A DNA stretch of 64,000 nt from Sphingomonas astaxanthinifaciens DSM 22298 (GTDB lineage Bacteria > Pseudomonadota > Alphaproteobacteria > Sphingomonadales > Sphingomonadaceae): assembly GCF_000711715.1 (NCBI RefSeq), contig NZ_JONN01000001.1, positions 2,046,501 through 2,110,500 on the forward strand, given 5' to 3'. Within the stretch, counting starts at the first letter, position 1; every line of letters begins with the position of its first letter. Made by a program: the position numbers and the translations under genes. The notes under the pieces are model-generated. The model saw nothing but the letters and a program-made list of their open reading frames with translations. It ran no database searches and was not told the origin of the DNA. Shown here piece after piece: positions 17,248-25,334 of this stretch.

Positions 17248-18528
17248 ATGGCCTCGATCCCCTTCGCGCCCCCTTCCGGGACCACTCGCTCGCACCGCGC
17301 GCCGCTGACCGGCTCGCGCAGGATCATCCTCTACAGCTCGATCGGCTTCTTCCTGTTCCTGATCTGGTCGATGATCGCGCATGTCGACGAGGCGACGCAC
17401 GGCCAGGGCAAGGTCATTCCGTCGAGCAAGGTTCAGCTGATCCAGTCGTCCGAGCCGGCCACCGTCCGCGAGATCCTCGTCCGCTCGGGCGAGCGGGTCC
17501 GCCAGGGCCAGCTCCTCGTCCGCCTCGACGACACCCAGTCGAGCTCGGAGCTTGGCCAGATCGAGGCCGAAACCCAGGCGCTGCAGCAACGGGCCTCGCG
17601 CCTCGGCGAAGAGGGTGGGGTCGGCTCGACCACGGTTACCGGCGATGAAGGCGCCCTGCTCGCCGCCCGCCGGAGCGCGCTGTCGGGTCGCCTCGGCGCG
17701 CTCAACGCCACTGCCGAGCAGCGCCGGCGCGAGGCCGCCGAGGCCGCCGCGACCATCAACTCGCTCTCGCGCAGCCTTCAGCTCGCGAACGAGAATGTGA
17801 ACCGGCTGGCGCCGCTCGCGGCCAAGAACATCGTGCCGCAGACCGAACTTGCCACCGCCCAGCGCGAGGTGGTCGACCTCCAGGGCCGGATCGCCGCCGC
17901 ACGCGAGCAGCAGGGCCGGGCGATGGCCGCGGTCAGCGAGGCGCGCGCCCAGGCCGCCGAGGCGAGCGCGCAATTCCGCCAGGACGCGCTCAACGAACGC
18001 AGCCAGGTCACCCAGAAGATCGCGATCAACGAGCAGACCCTGCGCGGCGCGCAGGGCCGCCTCAGCAAGACCGAGCTCCGCTCGCCGGTCGACGGCGTCG
18101 TCAACGACGTCCAGGCGACCACCCGCGGGGGCTTCGTCCAGGCCGGGCAGAAGATCATGGAAGTCGTTCCGCTCGGCGACAAATTGCTGGTCGAGACTCG
18201 GGTCAAGCCCAGCGACATTGCCTTCATCAAGGTCGGCGATCGCGCGCTGGTCAAGGTCACCGCCTATGACTTCTCCATCTACGGCGGGCTCGAGGGCAAG
18301 GTCGTCCAGATCAGCGCCGACTCGATCTACGACGAGGCCACGCGCGAGGCCTATTTCAACGTCATCGTCGAGACCGAGCGCAGCTACCTGACCATGGCGG
18401 GGCGGCGGCTTCCGATCACGCCCGGCATGATGACCGACACGCAGATCATCACCGGTCGCAAGTCGATCCTGACCTATCTGCTGAAGCCGGTCCTCAAGGC
18501 CAAGAGCGACGCGCTCACCGAGCGCTGA
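17248..18528 (+). CDS. HlyD-family periplasmic adaptor of the type I exporter
   Basis: A 426-residue membrane-fusion protein bridging the ABC transporter and the TolC channel. One membrane span lies at about 25-45 (IILYSSIGFFLFLIW). A split biotinyl-lipoyl domain (EILVRSGERVRQGQLLVRLD and LRSPVDGVVNDV) brackets a long coiled-coil hairpin (about 105-275), and the C-terminal part is a beta barrel. Length and order match LapC/HlyD proteins. It is the last gene of the adhesin-exporter run and converges on the LapG-like gene with only eight bases between the stops. Confidence 0.94.
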   Translation: MASIPFAPPSGTTRSHRAPLTGSRRIILYSSIGFFLFLIWSMIAHVDEATHGQGKVIPSSKVQLIQSSEPATVREILVRSGERVRQGQLLVRLDDTQSSSELGQIEAETQALQQRASRLGEEGGVGSTTVTGDEGALLAARRSALSGRLGALNATAEQRRREAAEAAATINSLSRSLQLANENVNRLAPLAAKNIVPQTELATAQREVVDLQGRIAAAREQQGRAMAAVSEARAQAAEASAQFRQDALNERSQVTQKIAINEQTLRGAQGRLSKTELRSPVDGVVNDVQATTRGGFVQAGQKIMEVVPLGDKLLVETRVKPSDIAFIKVGDRALVKVTAYDFSIYGGLEGKVVQISADSIYDEATREAYFNVIVETERSYLTMAGRRLPITPGMMTDTQIITGRKSILTYLLKPVLKAKSDALTER

Positions 18529-18536
18529 GACTCAAG

Positions 18537-19496
18537 TCAGCCGAGCAAGGCGGGCGAGAAGTCCGCGGCCGACACCTCGAAATGCGGCGCGTCGCCGATC
18601 GGGCTGGCCGGGGCCGCGGCCGGGACTGGCAGCGCGCTCGCGTCGCGATCGGCCGCGGCGAGGACCATCGGCGGCTCGGCCGAGCGGCGATAGCCATGGG
18701 TCCAGCGCTTGCCCGCGGCATAACTGAAGATCGGGCGATAGTCGGTGATGTCGGCCGAATCGACGATCCGGTCGGTCCCGTTGTCGAGCACCAGCAGGCG
18801 CCCGCCGCTCGCCACCGCCAGCACCGCATGGTCGCTGCGGCGAACGAGGTCCTTGAGGATGACGAGGTAGAGGTCGCGCTCGGCAAAGCCCGCCGCGCGG
18901 AGCAGCTGCAGCTTGGCGATCGCATAATCCTCGCAGTCGCCGCGCCCGCGCCGCAGCGATTCCGCGGCGCTCTGCCAGACGTCGGCGCGGCCGAACTGGC
19001 GGTCGTCGTCAACGAAGGCGAGACGGCTGTTGACGAAGCGGTTGACCGCGTCGAGCCGCTCGGCATCCGACCGGCCACGCAGGCTCGCCGCCCAATGGGC
19101 GCTGCTCGCGTCGAGCGAACGCGACTGAACCGCCTGCCACCGGCGATCGAGCGGGGTGGCGGTCACGGCGAGCGCGGTCGAGCCGAAGACGTCGGGACGG
19201 CTGGTCACCATCGCCGCGCGCTGGAGCCGGATCGGGGTCGCCGAATAAGGACTGCGAAGCACGGCCGGGGTCAGGGCGGCGGTAGCGTTAGTCGCGGCGG
19301 CGGCAGGCAGGGCCTGGCCACCCTGCTGCGACATCAGCTCGGCGAGCTTGCTGCCGGTGCCGAGCAGCGCCTCGCTCTTGCGGACGAAACTGGCGCTGAC
19401 GGCATAAGGGGCGGCCGCGCTCTGTGCGACGGCGGGGGCCGGCGCGACCAGCGCGACGGCAGCAAACCCCAGGACTGCGGCGAGGCTCTTGTCCAT
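18537..19496 (-). CDS. LapG-like periplasmic cysteine protease (BTLCP)
   Basis: A 319-residue protein with a signal peptide (cleavage near AVAQ, residue 25) and a transglutaminase-like cysteine protease domain at about 110-260. The triad reads Cys188 in RGDCEDYAI, His223 in SDHAVLAV and Asp238 in LLVLDNG. Asp187 and Glu189 around the cysteine match the calcium ligands known in LapG. LapG cuts large adhesins near the N-terminus at a dialanine site and so frees them from the surface when c-di-GMP falls. Lying next to a type I secreted adhesin, that is its most likely role; the c-di-GMP receptor LapD is not in the window. Confidence 0.88.
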   Translation of the reverse strand: MDKSLAAVLGFAAVALVAPAPAVAQSAAAPYAVSASFVRKSEALLGTGSKLAELMSQQGGQALPAAAATNATAALTPAVLRSPYSATPIRLQRAAMVTSRPDVFGSTALAVTATPLDRRWQAVQSRSLDASSAHWAASLRGRSDAERLDAVNRFVNSRLAFVDDDRQFGRADVWQSAAESLRRGRGDCEDYAIAKLQLLRAAGFAERDLYLVILKDLVRRSDHAVLAVASGGRLLVLDNGTDRIVDSADITDYRPIFSYAAGKRWTHGYRRSAEPPMVLAAADRDASALPVPAAAPASPIGDAPHFEVSAADFSPALLG

Positions 19497-19561
19497 GGCG
19501 CCGCTTGTCGCAGGCCAAGCCGAACATCCGCTTTCCGGCTTTGGTTAAAGCGCCGGTAAGA

Positions 19562-20347
19562 CTAGGGTTTTTCCTCCACGCCGGAGAGAAACGATGCGAG
19601 AACGCGATTGAAGATGGCCGGCTGCTCGAGATTGGGAAGGTGGCCGGCACCGGTGATCTCCACCAGCGCGGCGTGGGGGATCAGGGTCTTCAATTCGTCC
19701 GACAGCGCGGCCGGGGTGATATGGTCCTCGCTGCCGTGGAGGATCAGGGTCGGGTGCGCGATGTCCGCGGCTTCGGCGCGCTGGTCGGCCAGCCAGACCG
19801 CCGCGGCGGCGAGCGCATAAGCGGCGGGGTCGATCCGGCTCATGGTCGCGACAACCTCGGCGCGGGTCGCGGAATCGGCGGGCTGGGCCAGCAGCGCATC
19901 GGCCCGGGCTTCGGCAAGCCCGGCCAAGCCCAGGCTGGCGGCGCCGGCCAGCGAGCGGTCGTATATCGCCCGTCCCTCGGGGTGCACCGCGAAGGTGTCG
20001 GCCAGCACCAGCGAAGCAATCCGGTCCGGCGCGTCGGCGGCCATGCGGAGTGCGATCACCCCGCCGAGGCTGAGCCCGCAGACATGCGCCCGCTCGATGC
20101 CGAGCGCGTCGAGCACTGCCAGCGCGGCCTCGGCGAAGGTGATCCGGGTAGCGTCGGCAATGAAGCCGCTGTCGCCATAGCCCGGCCAGTCGATCGCAAT
20201 CGCCAGACGCTCGTCGCCGAACGCCGCCATTTGCGGCGCCCAGGCGTGACGGTCCGAGCCGACGCCGTGGAGGAAGAGCAGGGGCACGCCGCCCTCACCG
20301 CATCGTTCGATGCCGATCGGACCGAGGCTGGTGGAGAGGATCGCCAT
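19562..20347 (-). CDS. alpha/beta hydrolase
   Basis: A 261-residue soluble hydrolase. It shows the oxyanion-hole phrase LLFLHGVGSDRHAW, the nucleophile elbow GLSLGG (Ser), a late Asp in ILHGSEDHIT and the catalytic His in ITGAGHLPN. The layout is closest to 3-oxoadipate enol-lactonase-like or other small carboxylic ester hydrolases. No aromatic-degradation genes are nearby, so the substrate is unknown. It is divergent from the 2Fe-2S gene with a 46-base gap. Confidence 0.85.
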   Translation of the reverse strand: MAILSTSLGPIGIERCGEGGVPLLFLHGVGSDRHAWAPQMAAFGDERLAIAIDWPGYGDSGFIADATRITFAEAALAVLDALGIERAHVCGLSLGGVIALRMAADAPDRIASLVLADTFAVHPEGRAIYDRSLAGAASLGLAGLAEARADALLAQPADSATRAEVVATMSRIDPAAYALAAAAVWLADQRAEAADIAHPTLILHGSEDHITPAALSDELKTLIPHAALVEITGAGHLPNLEQPAIFNRVLASFLSGVEEKP

Positions 20348-20393
20348 GCGCGCCTGCTTGGCAGCAACGTCACGCCACGGCTAGAGCAGGGCG

Positions 20394-20891
20394 ATGGCGA
20401 AGATGCGGGTCAACGGGCAGGCGCTCGAATTTGCGATGGATCCCGCGACCCCCTTGCTGTGGGCGCTGCGCGACGCCGCCAACCTGACCGGGACCAAGCA
20501 GGGCTGCGGGGGGCTCGGCACCTGCGGGGCGTGCACGGTCATCGTCGACGGCGCGGCGATCCTCAGTTGCACCGTGCCGATCGGTTCGCTCGAGGGCGCC
20601 GATGTCACCACCATCGAGGGGCTGGCGAGCCATCCCGTGACGCTCGCGGTGGTCGCCGAGGAAGCGGTGCAGTGCGGCTTCTGCATTCCGGGCTTCGTCT
20701 GCGCGGCCGCGGCGCTGCTCCAGCAGAGCCCGCGGCCGAGCGCGGAGCAGGTCGACGCGCTCCTCAACCTCTGCGCGTGCGGCGCCCAGCCGCGGCTTCG
20801 CCGGGCGATCGCGCGGGCGGCAGGGACGATGGCCGCGGCGGCGCCGCCCGCCCCGCCCAAGCCGCCCGAAAAAGTCGTTTCGCCCCGTTAA
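20394..20891 (+). CDS. 2Fe-2S subunit of a molybdenum hydroxylase type, orphan
   Basis: A 165-residue protein like the small subunit of xanthine dehydrogenase or isoquinoline 1-oxidoreductase. An N-terminal plant-type ferredoxin cluster (QGCGGLGTCGACTV plus a later Cys in LSC) is followed by the helical second-cluster domain (QCGFCIPGF and LCACG). These subunits carry electrons from a molybdopterin-binding large subunit. No large subunit or cofactor gene is adjacent: an alpha/beta hydrolase lies on one side and an RcnB-like gene on the other. The 25-residue Pro/Ala-rich tail is unusual. It may partner with subunits encoded elsewhere. Confidence 0.85.
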   Translation: MAKMRVNGQALEFAMDPATPLLWALRDAANLTGTKQGCGGLGTCGACTVIVDGAAILSCTVPIGSLEGADVTTIEGLASHPVTLAVVAEEAVQCGFCIPGFVCAAAALLQQSPRPSAEQVDALLNLCACGAQPRLRRAIARAAGTMAAAAPPAPPKPPEKVVSPR

Positions 20892-20951
20892 TCCTCGGCT
20901 CAGCCGACGGGGACGAAGTTCGGGTGAACTCACCTGGACTGGATTCTCGTC

Positions 20952-21848
20952 ATGCGTTTCTCCCTCCTTGCGACCCTGCTGCTGAGTGCCGCTGCCCCGG
21001 CTGCCGCCGCGGCCGAACCCGACCCCGGCCAGCAGGTCGAATCCCGTGCCGCCGAGCGCGAAGCTCGGCGCGAGGAGCGCGCCCAGCGCTTCGAGCGTGC
21101 CGAGCCCGCCCGCGCCGAGCGCCAGCAGCCGCGGTTCGAACGCCCCGAGCCGCGCGAGCAGCCGCGCTTCGAGCGGCCCGAACCGCGCGAAATGCCTCAG
21201 CAGCGGATCGAGCGGCCTGCCATCGAGCGCCCGGCCATGCCGACCGCCATCGAGCGCGGCGAGGCGCCCCGTTCGATGCGCGAACGCCGCCGCGACTGGG
21301 CCTCGCCCGCCGAGCAGCCGACCGCGCCCCCGCCGCAGGCCCGCCAGGGCGACAGCGTCGCCAACTGGCGCTACCAGCAGCGCGAGGATGCGCGCCGCGA
21401 CCGCCGTGATCGTGACGGCCGCCCGGTCGCTGACGCGGTCGTCCAGCCGCCGCTGGTTCCGCGCGTGGTCCCGCCGACCCAGCCCCAGCGCACCGAGCGC
21501 CGCCCGACCCTCGACGTCTTGAAGGACCGCATCGCCGCCGAGGGCTGGCGCAAGGACTGGCGCCGCGACCGCCGCTACGACTGGCGGCATCACCGCGACC
21601 GCGACCGCAATCGCTTCCGGCTTGGCATCTACATCGACCCGTTCGGATGGCGTTACCGGCCGTGGCAGCTCGGCTGGAACCTGCCCTCGCGCTACTATGG
21701 GAGCAGCTACTGGATCGACGATCCCTGGGCCTATCGCCTGCCGCCGGTCTACGGGCCCTATCGCTGGATCCGTTATTATGACGACGTGCTGCTGATCGAC
21801 CTTCGGACCGGGCGCGTGGTCGACCGGATCCCCAACTTCTTCTGGTAG
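20952..21848 (+). CDS. RcnB-family periplasmic protein with Arg/Glu-rich repeats
   Basis: A 298-residue protein with a signal peptide (cleavage after the AAAA run near residue 21). A long low-complexity stretch follows (about 25-160) rich in Arg, Glu and Pro, with repeated PRFERPEPRE. The C-terminal RcnB-like domain at about 200-298 has its usual end: a YRWIRYYDDVLLIDLRTG stretch followed by RVVDRI. RcnB of E. coli affects nickel/cobalt export; most alphaproteobacterial members have no tested role. The disordered half is longer than usual for the family. No metal-efflux gene is adjacent. Confidence 0.8.
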   Translation: MRFSLLATLLLSAAAPAAAAAEPDPGQQVESRAAEREARREERAQRFERAEPARAERQQPRFERPEPREQPRFERPEPREMPQQRIERPAIERPAMPTAIERGEAPRSMRERRRDWASPAEQPTAPPPQARQGDSVANWRYQQREDARRDRRDRDGRPVADAVVQPPLVPRVVPPTQPQRTERRPTLDVLKDRIAAEGWRKDWRRDRRYDWRHHRDRDRNRFRLGIYIDPFGWRYRPWQLGWNLPSRYYGSSYWIDDPWAYRLPPVYGPYRWIRYYDDVLLIDLRTGRVVDRIPNFFW

Positions 21849-21941
21849 ACAGCAGGGGTCCGTTGATCGAAGGGATGGTTGCGGGGCGGCAATGATGGCG
21901 CCTCGTGCCGTCAGCTTTTCCCTTTCGCAACGGACCCCGCC

Positions 21942-23798
21942 ATGACCCATCGCCTGCTCTTCCTCGGTGCCAGCCTGTTCGCTCTGGGTGCCTGCGCCAC
22001 CACCGCGCCGGTCGAGCCGGTCGCCGCACCGGCGGTGGTCGAGGCGCCCGCGCCGGCCGCGCCCAGCGCCGAGGAACTGGCCAAGGCCGAGCACGACAAG
22101 CTGTTCGCCCTGTTCGCCAGGAGCGATGAGGACAGCCTCAAGCGCAATCCGCTGAACGCGCTGTTCCGCGGCGACATGCGCTACGCCGATCGGCTCGGCG
22201 ACAACATCACCGACGCTTATTTCGCGGGTGAGAAGGCGGCGGCCGAGGCCGACCTCGCGGGCCTCGCCGCGATCGACCGGGCGAAGCTCAGCGCGACCGA
22301 CCAGATCGCCTACGACGTCTTCAAGTTCACCACCGCCGACACGCTGCGCAGCTATCAGCCCGACCTGCTCGCGCTGACCCGGGTGCGGCCGATGAACCAC
22401 TTCTACGGCATCCACACCTTCTATCCGACCTTCGCCAGCGGCGAGGGTGCGGCGCCGTTCAAGACGCTCGAGGACTATGAGAACAACCTCAAGCGCCACA
22501 AGGAGTTCGTGACCTATCTCGACCGCGCGATCGCGCGCTGGCGCGAGGGTGAGGCGAGCGGGGTAGTCGACACCAAGCTCACCGTCCGCAACATGATCGA
22601 GCAGGTCGACAACCAGCTCAAGCAGAAGCCGTCCGAGAACAGCTATCTCGGGCCGATCCGCAAGTTCCCCGACTCGATCTCGGCGGCCGACCGCGCGCGT
22701 CTGACCAGCGAATATCAGGCGGCCTACAACGACGAGATCCGCCCCGCGCTGACCCGGGTGCGGGACTTCCTCAAGACCGAATATCTGCCCAAGGCGCGCG
22801 AGGGCGTGGGCCTCATGTACATGAAGGGCGGGCCCGAGCTGTACCGCTACCTCATCAAGTCGACCACCACGCTCGACATGACCCCCGAGCAGATCCACGA
22901 CCTCGGCCTCAGCGAGGTCTCGCGGATCACGGCGGAGATGGAGAAGGTCCGCGCCGAGGTCGGCTTCAAAGGCGATCTCCAGGCCTTCTTCAACTATCTG
23001 CGGACCGACAAGAAGTTCAAGCCGAAGAGCCGCGAGGCGCTGACCCAGGGCTATTACGACATCGGCAAGAAGGTCGATGCCGAGCTTCCGCGCTTCTTCT
23101 CGGTGATGCCCAAGGCCAAGCTCGAAATCCGGCCCTACGAGCCGTTCCGCGAGAAGTTCGAGGCCGGCGGCTCCTACCAGAACGGCACCCCCGACGGCTC
23201 GCGGCCGGGCGTCTTCTATTTCAACGCCTACGACCTCCCCAGCCGGACGACGCCGGGGATGACCACCCTCTATCTCCACGAGGGCTCGCCGGGTCACCAT
23301 TTCCAGATCAGCCTCGCGCAGGAGAATGAGGCGCTGCCGGCGTTCATGCGGTTCGGCGGGAATACCGCCTTCGTCGAGGGCTGGGCGCTCTATGCCGAGA
23401 CGCTCGGCTACGACATGGGTTTCTACAAGGATCCCTATCAGCGGATGGGGACGCTCGACGACGAGATGCTGCGCGCGATGCGGCTGGTGGTCGACACCGG
23501 CATCCACTCCAAGGGTTGGACCCGCGACCAGTCGATCAAGTACATGCTCGACCATTCGAGCATGGGGAAGACCGACGCCACCGCCGAGGTCGAGCGCTAC
23601 ATCGCCATTCCCAGCCAGGCGACCGCCTACAAGATCGGTGCGCTGACCATCCAGCGGCTGCGCGCCAAGGCGCAGGCCGAGCTTGGCGACAAGTTCGACA
23701 TCCGCACCTTCCACGAGCAGGTGCTGGGGACGGGCGCGCTGCCGCTCGCGGTGCTCGAGCAGAAGATCGACGCCTGGATCGCCGTCACCAAGGGGTGA
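21942..23798 (+). CDS. DUF885 lipoprotein, putative metallopeptidase
   Basis: A 618-residue protein. The ATG at 21942 opens a lipoprotein signal (MTHRLLFLGASLFALGAC, lipobox LGAC); an in-frame ATG at 21879 would add 21 residues with no signal character. The DUF885 fold follows. Near residue 445 it has HEGSPGHHFQ, a variant HExxH-like zinc motif, and downstream EGWALYAETLG supplies a likely third ligand. Members are thought to be secreted peptidases, but few have been tested. It converges on the chemotaxis transducer gene with 25 bases between. Confidence 0.85.
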   Translation: MTHRLLFLGASLFALGACATTAPVEPVAAPAVVEAPAPAAPSAEELAKAEHDKLFALFARSDEDSLKRNPLNALFRGDMRYADRLGDNITDAYFAGEKAAAEADLAGLAAIDRAKLSATDQIAYDVFKFTTADTLRSYQPDLLALTRVRPMNHFYGIHTFYPTFASGEGAAPFKTLEDYENNLKRHKEFVTYLDRAIARWREGEASGVVDTKLTVRNMIEQVDNQLKQKPSENSYLGPIRKFPDSISAADRARLTSEYQAAYNDEIRPALTRVRDFLKTEYLPKAREGVGLMYMKGGPELYRYLIKSTTTLDMTPEQIHDLGLSEVSRITAEMEKVRAEVGFKGDLQAFFNYLRTDKKFKPKSREALTQGYYDIGKKVDAELPRFFSVMPKAKLEIRPYEPFREKFEAGGSYQNGTPDGSRPGVFYFNAYDLPSRTTPGMTTLYLHEGSPGHHFQISLAQENEALPAFMRFGGNTAFVEGWALYAETLGYDMGFYKDPYQRMGTLDDEMLRAMRLVVDTGIHSKGWTRDQSIKYMLDHSSMGKTDATAEVERYIAIPSQATAYKIGALTIQRLRAKAQAELGDKFDIRTFHEQVLGTGALPLAVLEQKIDAWIAVTKG

Positions 23799-23823
23799 GC
23801 GGCGGCGACGGCGGCGGCTGGCG

Positions 23824-25209
23824 TCAGGCGGCGCGGGTCAGCGCCCGGGCCGCGTCCTGCTGCAGGGCGTGAACGGGGTTGGCCGCGGCGTCGCCGCCCT
23901 CGGTCCGGAAGCTCGCGGCCTGGGCGGACAGCGCCGACGACTCGTTGAGCAGGTTGCGGGCGGCGGCACTGGTCTCCTCGACCATGGCCGCATTCTGCTG
24001 GGTTGATCGGTCCATGCTGGCGATGCTGGCATTGATCTCGGTGATGGCGCGGGCCTGCGCCTGATTGTCCTCGGCGATCTGGCCAATCAACGCATTGACC
24101 TGTCCGACGTCGCCCGAGATGTTGGCAAGGGCGTCGTCGACCTTCTCGACGGCGGACACCGCCGCCACCACTTCGGTCTGGGTAACGGTAAGCTGGTCGC
24201 GGGCGCGCTTGGCCTCTTCCTCGGCGCGCATGGCGAGCGCGCTGACGAGGTCGGCAACCACCGCGAAGCCGCGGCCCGCCTCGCCCGCCCGGCCGGCCTC
24301 GACCGCCGCGTTCATCGCCAGCACCCGCGTCTGGAAGGCGATCTTGTCGAGGCCCTCGATGACGCTGTCGATGCCCTTGGCGCTCTCGCTGACCCGGCCC
24401 ATTGCCTGCACCGCTTCGTCGGCAACGCTGCGGCCCGAGCGCACTGTCGTCATGGTCTCATCGGCACGCGCCACCGTCTCGCTCGCCGATTGTGCCGTCT
24501 GCCGGATGCGCTCGTCCATCTGGACGATCGCGGCGACGGTTTCCTCGAGGGCGGCGGCATTGCTTTCGGTGCGGCGGGCAAGGTCCTCGCTCGCCTGGGC
24601 GATTTCCTGTGCGCCGCTGTGGACAGTGTCGGCGGTCGTCGCGACCGTCTCGAGCAGGCTGCTCAGCGCCGCCTCGCGGGCCCCGAGCTTGGTCATGGCC
24701 GCGTTGCGCTCGCTCTCGCTCTTCTCGAAATAGTTCGAGATGCACAGTTCCATGTCGATCAGCGCCGCCTTCACCACCGCCGCGATCAGCGGGAGATCGA
24801 TGGACGGACCGCGACCGAAGGCAAAGCGCGACTTCTCGCGGTCCTCCTGACCAAGGTTGAGGATCAGCTCCTCGAGCACCAGCGCATAAGCGGCGACATA
24901 CCATTGGGGCGAAAGACCGATCCGCGCATGGGTGTCGCCAATCCGGCGCGCGCTGGCGAAATATTCCTCGTCGAAGCGTCCCGAGGCGAGGCGCTGCCAG
25001 TGCTTCTGCTGGGCGCCCTTGGCACTGCCCATATGAGTCCGGTCGCGGAAGAAGGCCGCAGTATGCGGTGTCTTTTCGGCAGTGGCATAGAAGCGGTCGA
25101 GGGCCGGCGACAGGTGACGGGCGATCCGGTCCTGCGCGGACGCGAGCCGGGCGCGCTGCTCGGCCGTGAAGCCCGTGAAGAGAAGCCGTTCGTCGAGTTC
25201 CTTGACCAT
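23824..25209 (-). CDS. globin-coupled methyl-accepting transducer (HemAT-like), soluble
   Basis: A 461-residue protein with no membrane segment. Residues 1-165 form a protoglobin sensor domain; His94 in DTHARIGLSPQWY is the probable haem ligand. A chemotaxis signalling domain follows with the hairpin tip IAFQTRVLAMNAAVEAGRAG. The stretch after the tip (DLVSALAMRAEEEAKRAR) departs from the usual EVRxLAxRS pattern. Such proteins sense oxygen or nitric oxide and signal to CheA/CheW. No che genes are in the window, so it either joins a distant array or acts otherwise. The start at 25209 has AAGG just upstream; the frame runs further upstream only into the next gene. Confidence 0.88.
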   Translation of the reverse strand: MVKELDERLLFTGFTAEQRARLASAQDRIARHLSPALDRFYATAEKTPHTAAFFRDRTHMGSAKGAQQKHWQRLASGRFDEEYFASARRIGDTHARIGLSPQWYVAAYALVLEELILNLGQEDREKSRFAFGRGPSIDLPLIAAVVKAALIDMELCISNYFEKSESERNAAMTKLGAREAALSSLLETVATTADTVHSGAQEIAQASEDLARRTESNAAALEETVAAIVQMDERIRQTAQSASETVARADETMTTVRSGRSVADEAVQAMGRVSESAKGIDSVIEGLDKIAFQTRVLAMNAAVEAGRAGEAGRGFAVVADLVSALAMRAEEEAKRARDQLTVTQTEVVAAVSAVEKVDDALANISGDVGQVNALIGQIAEDNQAQARAITEINASIASMDRSTQQNAAMVEETSAAARNLLNESSALSAQAASFRTEGGDAAANPVHALQQDAARALTRAA

Positions 25210-25334
25210 GACCTTGCCTGCACTCCTTTCCTCCTCGCCTCTTAGGAAGCGTTCGGGGAGGTAGGGCGCGGCGGCATACCGCCTTTGGGTCAGGGCCTGG
25301 CTATGGCTGGCGGTGTTGGTCGCAGGCGGAGGGC

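Noticed and set aside
20370..23714. A 1114-codon antisense frame over the 2Fe-2S, RcnB and DUF885 genes
   Set aside because: It spans three well-supported genes on the other strand and shows no domain.
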